A DNA stretch of 64,000 nucleotides. Origin: Amoebidium appalachense. Taxonomy: Eukaryota; Ichthyosporea. The DNA lies in NCBI GenBank assembly GCA_963693365.1, contig CAVNZM010000009.1, positions 558,001 to 622,000 on the forward strand, read 5' to 3'. Both the position numbers and the translations under genes were made by a program. How positions within the stretch are numbered: position 1 is the stretch's first letter; every line of letters starts with the position of its first letter. This document shows positions 45,723 through 64,000 of this stretch, piece by piece. A model generated the notes under the pieces. It worked only from the letters and a program-made list of their open reading frames with translations, did no database searches and was not told the origin of the DNA.

Positions 45723-47295
45723 GGGGAGGGGGGAGGGGGGGAGGGGAGGGGGAGGGGGGGGGGGGGGGGGGGCAGCACGTTGTTCGGTGAAGTCACCGAA
45801 AGAGTATTATAACACCAACAGGCGCTCTCAAACTAAATCAGACTGTGGGCTTTATTGCCACACAAAGTATAAATTTAAACATTTTTAAAACTAAAGAGGA
45901 ATCACACACCGTCAAGGGTAGCATGCCACATGTCCTGCTGAAGTTAAAGTGTCTGACATGGTGTATTTACAACATCTTAAAAACCGCTACCTTCTACTAC
46001 GGTATATGATAGAGACCGATAATAATTAAGCGATATATAAATATTAATAATGTTTATCTCCGGAACCCCGGTGACCATAGCGTATGCTTTCGAATGTTAT
46101 GAGTTCCCGGTGTGGCATGCCACATAGTGATGCATATGCCAAGCCTCAGGCCTTGCCACGCGTGCGTACATGTACTGACACCATGTTCCCCTCTGTGCAA
46201 ACACGTCGTTGAAAGAAACTATGATAATGATTGAATATGCGATAGCCGGGATCACCTGGAATGCGTACTAAAAACAACCAGGAATATTTGCAGGATACTC
46301 AGTGTTCAGTCGTTACGTCAATCACGATTAATCAATTACCACCTGGCTAGTAATTATTTCTACCATAACTAAATAATGAATTTTACTTTGCGGGCAGTTA
46401 TGAAACAATGAAATTCACACCAACCCCCCCCCCCCCCCCCCCACACACACACACCGCCCCCCTCGGAATCCTCCCCCCCTCCCCCCCCCCCCCCCCCCCC
46501 CCGGCCTCCCCCCGGCCCCGTCCTATTTGGAATGGGAAAAAAAGAACACTACCAGAGAAAGACGAGATGCACATACACTTGACAAACACACGAATGTGCC
46601 AGAGGAAGGCTTTACATAACAAGAGTACTACAAAACTCCGTGTAGTTTGCCACCCCAACACTCATCATAGCTTGCACACGTACCCGCACGCACACTGCTG
46701 CCCGAGACACACGCACAGTGGCGTGTGCACACACACAAGCACACATAGTGTCACACAGCCTGAGACGCCCGTTTCCTGGGGGGTCACAGTATAGGCAGAG
46801 CCAAGCGGACTGAGACGGTAGGTAGCCTCTGTGAGGTGAAACGAGAAAAGAATACGGAAAAAAATGAAAATAAAAGTATTACGCACAGACGCCAGCATGC
46901 ACAATTCACACATATATACACACTGCTGTGACACACACAAAAAAACACGTGCGCGCACACACACTGGCATGCACACGCCGACACACACCGACACACGGTG
47001 GCACCCCCCCCCCCCCCTCCCCTCCCCCCCCCCCTCCCCCCCCCCCCCCCCCCCCCAAACACACACACGCTCGCACAGACAGACACAGACACAAACACAC
47101 ACAGGCACACATATGTGCACACGCACACAGTGTGGTGCGTCACCGACTCCCTGGGCACCCCGTGAAATCATGCAGTGTGCCTGCATGATTAGATGACCTT
47201 ATAAAATTGCCGCGTCGGAGCCTTGCTGACCATGACCCCCTCCTTCCCTCCCTCCCCTCACCCCCCCCCCCCCCCCCCCCCCCCCGCCTCCCCCT

Positions 47296-47296
<1 letters not shown>

Positions 47297-47391
<95 letters not shown>
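47297..47391 (+). repeat. (CA)n microsatellite
   Basis: About 95 bp of pure CA in the spacer left of the SLC12 gene. Confidence 0.95.
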
Positions 47392-47392
<1 letters not shown>

Positions 47393-47796
47393 ACCACCAC
47401 CGGTCCCACCACACCGTTTCCCCGGGTTTTATGTGTATGATAGGTGTTTAGGTCCAAGAGCATGCGGTTATAATGTACCAATCGCGGTGGTCGCTTTATT
47501 TTCAAGGATTTAACTCATTGGATTTTCGCAAAAGCCCGAAATTTGTGATTCGTTAACTGATCTCCAAGTATACTATACTATGATACATTGTTTAGAGAGA
47601 GAAAAAAAGCGGGAGTTTGAAGAAAAGCCTGGGGCAGCACTTGAAACAGTAAATTCATCATTATCGCCTATTACCGTGATACTACATCAGAATTGCATTG
47701 TCGAGCAGAGTTTTAATGTGTATACCCACTTTTGAAGTCTGCAGTGTACATGTGTGCGGTCGAGTTTGAGGATGATACCTTAGCTAGTCCACCCAT

Positions 47797-47797
<1 letters not shown>

Positions 47798-47857
<60 letters not shown>
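47798..47857 (+). repeat. 60-base poly-C run
   Basis: The longest pure homopolymer in the window. G/C runs of 15-40 occur throughout. Confidence 0.95.
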
Positions 47858-48365
47858 ACACACACACCATCACCACCACCACCACGATCACCAACCCACC
47901 CATCTTGCCCCCCCCTCCCCCCCCCCCTCCCCCCCTCCCCCCCCCCCCCCCCCCAAAAAAAAAAAAAAAAAAGAAAGAAAGAAAAAAAACAAAAAAGAAC
48001 ATAGCTTGTGACACAACAACAAAGCCGGCGCCAATGTGCAACGCTCGGGAGAGACAAGGAACAGTTACGACAGGAAATCGAAGAAAAGCCGAGGCTCCAG
48101 GATTGTACATGCACTAGGCTAGTAAGGTTATGAATTAACAATGAATTTAGTTATAACATCAGGTGTCACAAGCAGATCTTAGTATATTGTACATGGGTAT
48201 GTATACACCCAGTTACTCAGTTATGCAGCGCTATCTGTGTGCAGTGTTCGTATTCATGATCCGGATAGCCCCCCCCTCCCCCCCCCCTCCCCCCTCCCCC
48301 CCCCCCCCCCCCCTTCCCCCTTCCCCCCCCCTCAACACACACACACACGCATCCCCCCCCTCGAT

Positions 48366-48400
<35 letters not shown>

Positions 48401-48673
48401 TTCCCCCCCGGAAAAAAAAAAAAGTCTTGGTGTACGTATAATTACTGCAGGTAGGCCGCTGCCTGTGACTCCAGCACCATATGAATATGGGCCATTATGC
48501 TGCATCGTATCGCACACCGTCACAAAAATATCCACAAAGCTTGGGCACTTTTCCGAGCCGATGTTGTATGCATGTACAGGGGGTGACTGAAATAAAGATC
48601 ATGGGTTGGAGTGTGAGTATGATGCCATATGTACATCTCTCGCTCTCTCCCTCCCCTTTCCCCCCCCCGTCCT

Positions 48674-48777
<104 letters not shown>

Positions 48778-48868
48778 CGAGGCTCTCTCTCCCCTCCCTC
48801 TGTCCCGCTTTCTCTCTCTCTCTCTCTCTCTCTCCCCCCCCCCCCCTCTCTCTCAGGCTCTCCCTCTC

Positions 48869-48902
<34 letters not shown>

Positions 48903-48998
48903 CCTCTCTCTCCCTCCCTCTCCCTCCCCACATTCTTAGTTTTTTTTTTTTTTTTTTTTTTTTTGGGGGGGGGGGGGGGATGCATGTGTGGATGAGGG

Positions 48999-49034
<36 letters not shown>

Positions 49035-49078
49035 AGGCTCCCTCGATCCCATATTACGTGGTGGGTCACTCCCCCCCC

Positions 49079-49115
<37 letters not shown>

Positions 49116-49256
49116 ACACACACACCGGTACCCTCCTTCAAAACAGTTGGTGGTTCGAATTCTCCCCTACCGGCCTTCAACTCTCACCCCCCCCCCCCCC
49201 CCCCCCCCCACCCCACAACTCCCCCAACCCCGATTGGAACACTCAGTTAGAGGTCA

Positions 49257-49400
49257 AGACAACCAGGGCGGTGACGGTGGTGTAGCATTTAATCAATGTA
49301 TATCCTTCTCGCTAGCCGACAAAACATTTTCACATGCACTATTAGGGAGAAGGATATACATTGATTAAATGCTATCCCACTGTCACCGCCCTGGTTGTCT
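49257..49400. repeat. Palindrome inside the Tc1/mariner-like element
   Basis: Arms 49257-49310 and 49347-49400 are reverse complements at about 50 of 54 positions, with a 36-base loop. The outer arm is AGACAACCAGGGCGGTGACG. It could be a nested inverted-repeat element or the fold of the element itself. Confidence 0.65.
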
Positions 49401-49450
49401 TTAGCTCACCCCTTGTTGTGTGCAACATCCGAGGCTCCCCCCCCCCCCCT

Positions 49451-49481
<31 letters not shown>

Positions 49482-49591
49482 ATCTTAAATATCCACCAGG
49501 TTTTTTAGACCCTATTATCTTATTTTTTGGAAGAAAAAAATAGCACTATTTATCTTAATGTCAAATTATCTTATTTTAGTCACCCCCTGTA

Positions 49592-50440
49592 CTTGTAGTT
49601 AGTGATCACGATCGAACTTCGAAATCGAACACGAATTCGAACCTCGAACATATAAATCTCATGACATAGAGCCAATAGTACAGTACGTCTTTTTCTTCCC
49701 GAACAGCGCCACCCGGCGACTCCCCCCCAGCCCCGCGGCTGCCTCGGAGCCCGGTCATGAGCTGGAAGGCATCGAAGGACAAGCGCCTGCAAGCTGTATT
49801 TAATAGCTCAAGACAGTTATGGAGCGGCAGTATTAATTTCATGTATGTAGTGTTGAGTATTTATCAAGTTGAGTGATAACCAATTGAAGCAGTCGACAAC
49901 TCACCTTGTCTCACCGGTGCTTGCTGTCCATAAGTGGCTATCTGGCTCTAACTAGCACCAATCAGCATAGCTAAAACTACCTGCCGCCTGCGTCGTTGAA
50001 ATCCAATGAAAAACGCTTAAAGTCATTAGCTACGATTGGCGCCTGTTTTGGCCGCAGTTTGATTGGCTAAATACGCACCACCTAGTTTATACGTTGCACC
50101 TCGTCGCATGCACCACAACTCCGGAACAAAGCACACGCGCTGTCTTCTTTACGGGTTTCACGTTTTGCCTCCATACATAGCGTACACAACAGTCACATAG
50201 TGACATAGGGTGCAAGAAGCCAGAAGACGTGTGCTTGATAGAATCATTCCTAGGTTTAGCATTGTGCTTGTAAGCATCGTATACGCGGACACAACTCGAA
50301 TGACATACACATGTTTACGTTTTGAAAGATCTAGGTGACGATGATCTGCCGCTCGGCAGAGTAACTTAGGTTTATGATCCCGTATTTACACAGCAGCGGC
50401 TGGAATTTTTCTATGAAAGTTAGAGAATAAGAGAAGAAAC
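49592..50440 (+). promoter_or_regulatory. 5' flank and likely promoter of the SLC12 cotransporter gene
   Basis: Four CCAAT boxes in alternating orientation lie within 109 bp: 49958-49962, 50003-50007, 50035-50039 and 50062-50066, about 375-480 bp upstream of the ATG. Clustered CCAAT is an NF-Y promoter signature. No TATA box is evident. The sequence is free of the simple repeats that fill the spacer to its left. Confidence 0.45.
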
Positions 50441-56915
<6,475 letters not shown>

Positions 56916-57336
56916 TGCCTGGATTGTTCTGGAAAGAAGTGAATGATTTAGGTTTTGCGCACATGGTGAGCTTATGTTGAATGAATCGATGTATCTTAGG
57001 TTGGCTTGTCCACAGGATTTAGTTGGCTTTCGGTTGCCGTATGTGTTTGCTAATGTAGGTGCACACAGTACTAGGGCACGTATGCTATACGGGGTTACCA
57101 CTGCACACACTCTTACCCCCTGTAACTGCATCTGATTCACGAACAAAGACACTATTACACACACATACAGGCACACACACTACGGCGCGCATGCGCGCGC
57201 GCACACACCCACACAATGTCACACACACATATAGTATTGCACGCGCTTGAGAGCGCCTACACACACACATACACACACACACGTCACACACACACATAGT
57301 ATTGAAGGCGCGCGAACATGCACACACACAAACACA

Positions 57337-57375
<39 letters not shown>

Positions 57376-57414
57376 TCACGAGCACACAAGTACACCCAAA
57401 TCATTACGGTACAC

Positions 57415-57453
<39 letters not shown>

Positions 57454-57719
57454 GTACACCTATGTTGTACGATTTCTAGTCATGGGCTGACTGCTGGGGC
57501 CAGGCCAGCCAATCACATCACAGACCCATGATGTGCCGGTCACATCGCACCAATCAAAAACAACCATTGTCATGTGATCTAGGTGTGAATCTATTTTTTG
57601 ACTAAAACCCGACCAAGCATGTAGTACACCCGGCAGGGTTGACCCGTATCCATACGTTATACGTGATATCAATACAGTAGGTGAAAACTTTTGAAGATAT
57701 AAAAGATTACAATGTCATC

Positions 57720-57753
<34 letters not shown>

Positions 57754-58813
57754 CTGGGGGTATCAGCATACTTTAAAAGGGGGGTCATAATGTTGGAGCA
57801 TTCCTGGTACAGATGTTAAGACAACCCCCTAACATGTGGTCGCAGAGGGGGGGGGGGGGGGGGGGCGGCTTGCCGTCCTGCATGCACACAGGTTTGTATG
57901 ATAGGTAGTACTACACTCAGAGTCCGAGTAGTCACAGTCACATTTACAGCATACACCAGATGTTGAACAACAGCTAACCCCAATGTTTGCACATAATCAT
58001 AAGTTATTCAGAGTCTGGCTCGTAATTATGGTGTATGTATCCAACAACTCTCCCTTCATCCACCCCACCACTAGTACTGCAAAGCTAGCTAGAGCTCCTT
58101 TACACACAAAATGCAACCTGGCAATTTGCCTTTAGTAATATCTCAAAATCTGGTCGCCCTGAATATTCGTTAAAAGTCCCAGTTGGCTGCTAGCATATTA
58201 GTATGTTCTTACACATTGGCGGGTATTCTTTGTGGTGGACGGTATCTGTACGTTATAGAGCATAGTCTCGACCATAATGGCTACCGAGAAACCCTCTGTA
58301 AGCTCAAACCATCTTGTTGCTATGTGTCATGGTGTCCGTCGTGGCTGTGGACTTCGAATTCGTAGCCTGTTACAATTCTTCTCCCCCCCCCCCCTCCCCC
58401 CCCCCCCCCTCCTTCCCCACCCCTCTTCCCCCCCCCAAAAAAAGGGAAAAAAAAAAAAAAAGAAAAAGCCATAAGTTAATTAACTCATGATCATTGTACA
58501 TCCTTGCCCACCCGAAAATTCATGCGGGCGCACCCACCCACCCACCACCCACCCACCCACCCACCCACCCACCACCCACCCACCCACCCACCCACCCACC
58601 ACCCACCCACCCACCCACCCACCCACCACCCACCCACCCACCCACCACCCACCCACCCACCCATACACACACACACGCACACACATACACACAAGTGTAC
58701 ACAATCCTTTACACACACGCAAACGTGTACATTAACACACACGTGTACATACACACACGTGCACACACACACGTGTACACACACACACACACACATCAGA
58801 CAAGTACACACAG

Positions 58814-58853
<40 letters not shown>

Positions 58854-59383
58854 CCCTGTTCGTTTGCCCACAATATCCACGGGACTCTCTTCCTGTCCGT
58901 TTTGATGTGTACCGTTTTTTCATTCAACACGTGTTGGTCTATTTACATGGCACCAGGCCAAAAACTGTACAAACAACTTATTTTTTTAAACTTTGGTTTA
59001 AACTTTTCTACTAGTATTACGTAGTCGGTTGTTCCTATTTGTGTACAAAGGGCTCCGAAAGATGGATCCGCTAGAAGAAAGTTAATGCTAACTAACATAG
59101 CCTAACATGCTTGTGCCTTTTCAATACGTCATTTTATTTGTTCCCATCATACATGGCGGCATTCAGAAGTACACAGGGCACATTCTGGACGTATTTTTGT
59201 CTGGATGATCTATTCATCTAAGCTGTATTAGTATGTACAGGCGCAACGGTTGTTCTCGATTCATCCCCCCCCCCCCCCCCCCCCCCAAACAAAAAAAATA
59301 AAAATAAAAAATAAAAATACAAAATAGCAACTTCACCCTTTCATTCCACGTATAAAAGAACCCCAATACCGGTTTAACCTCAA
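56916..59383. other. Spacer between convergent genes, with minisatellite
   Basis: This holds the 3' flanks of the SLC12 and CTC1-like genes. CA-rich DNA occupies 57150-57450. At 58534-58661 a (CCCA)n array interrupted by CCACC forms a minisatellite, followed by mixed CA repeats to 58852. No exon was supported. Confidence 0.5.
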
Positions 59384-63886
<4,503 letters not shown>

Positions 63887-64000
63887 CTGATTGGTTGGTT
63901 GGTTGGGTCAATAGGAGAGCAGGGTTTGAAATCATAACTACACAGGAAATGGAACATTGTGGAATGTTACATTAGTGGTGGGTGTGATTTATTCCAAGCA
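63887..64000. other. Right edge, probably intron of the CTC1-like gene
   Basis: On the minus strand this lies upstream of a CAG acceptor at 63887-63889. An ATTGG and a TTGGTTGGTTGG repeat are present; no exon was seen. Confidence 0.35.

Larger units (their letters stand above)
43924..48574. other. Gene-poor spacer
   Basis: No exon could be supported. The first 320 bp after gene B are CA-rich. From 44230 to 46420 the DNA is ordinary, moderately AT-rich sequence without recognised motifs. From 46430 to 48500 it is dominated by poly-C/poly-G and (CA)n, including a 60-base pure C run at 47798-47857. Confidence 0.5.

Noticed and set aside
44230-46420. Short open frames in the low-repeat spacer as possible genes
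   Set aside because: None exceeds about 60-90 codons, none has recognisable motifs, and none chains with others by splice sites.
58534-58661. (CCCA)n array considered as telomeric or interstitial telomere repeat
   Set aside because: The unit is not TTAGGG/CCCTAA or a known variant; it looks like an ordinary minisatellite.

Overview
The window is nuclear DNA of a eukaryote with spliced genes (GT-AG introns, no operons) and an extreme load of simple sequence: dozens of poly-C/poly-G runs, long (CA)n/(GT)n, (CT)n and (GA)n tracts. The gene content (SLC12 cation-chloride cotransporter, CTC1-like telomere protein, UBXN7-like p97 adaptor, class-B-like bHLH) would suit a unicellular relative of animals or another large-genome protist. 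That placement is inference; no rRNA or other decisive marker is present.

Layout, left to right. (1) 55-4525, minus: 5' part of a UBXN7-like gene running off the left edge. (2) 4526-5080: a compact divergent promoter with a perfect CRE. (3) 5081-16352, plus: gene A, 16 exons. (4) 16353-19723: intergenic DNA with a TTCTGC/GCAGAA cluster and a decayed LINE reverse transcriptase. (5) 19724-25235, plus: gene C, a paralogue of A that has lost its central exons and two splice sites. (6) 25356-31233, plus: a complete, apparently very young Ty1/copia retrotransposon inserted in a poly-G tract. (7) 32803-43923, plus: gene B, 16 exons with the same phases as A. (8) 43924-50440: gene-poor spacer with a Tc1/mariner-like non-autonomous element and a CCAAT-rich promoter. 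(9) 50441-56915, plus: a six-exon SLC12 (KCC-type) cotransporter. (10) 56916-59383: spacer between convergent genes. (11) 59384-63886, minus: last six exons of a CTC1-like gene running off the right edge.

The most interesting system is the A/C/B tandem family. A and B encode one protein with a low-complexity N-terminus, a basic helix-loop-helix DNA-binding domain, a short PB1/ubiquitin-like segment, an acidic linker, and a complete CRAL-TRIO (Sec14-like) lipid-binding domain at the C-terminus. I know of no described bHLH-CRAL-TRIO fusion. It suggests a transcription factor gated by a hydrophobic ligand. A and B differ at the DNA-reading position 5 of the basic region (Gly in A, His in B). C has lost the bHLH. 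Introns of the cluster carry a SINE-like repeat with a poly-C tail that I did not see in introns of the other genes.

Gene models were built by eye from splice signals, phase consistency, paralogue comparison and remembered family motifs; they need transcript support. Three G-homopolymer frame discrepancies in A and C may be sequencing errors.
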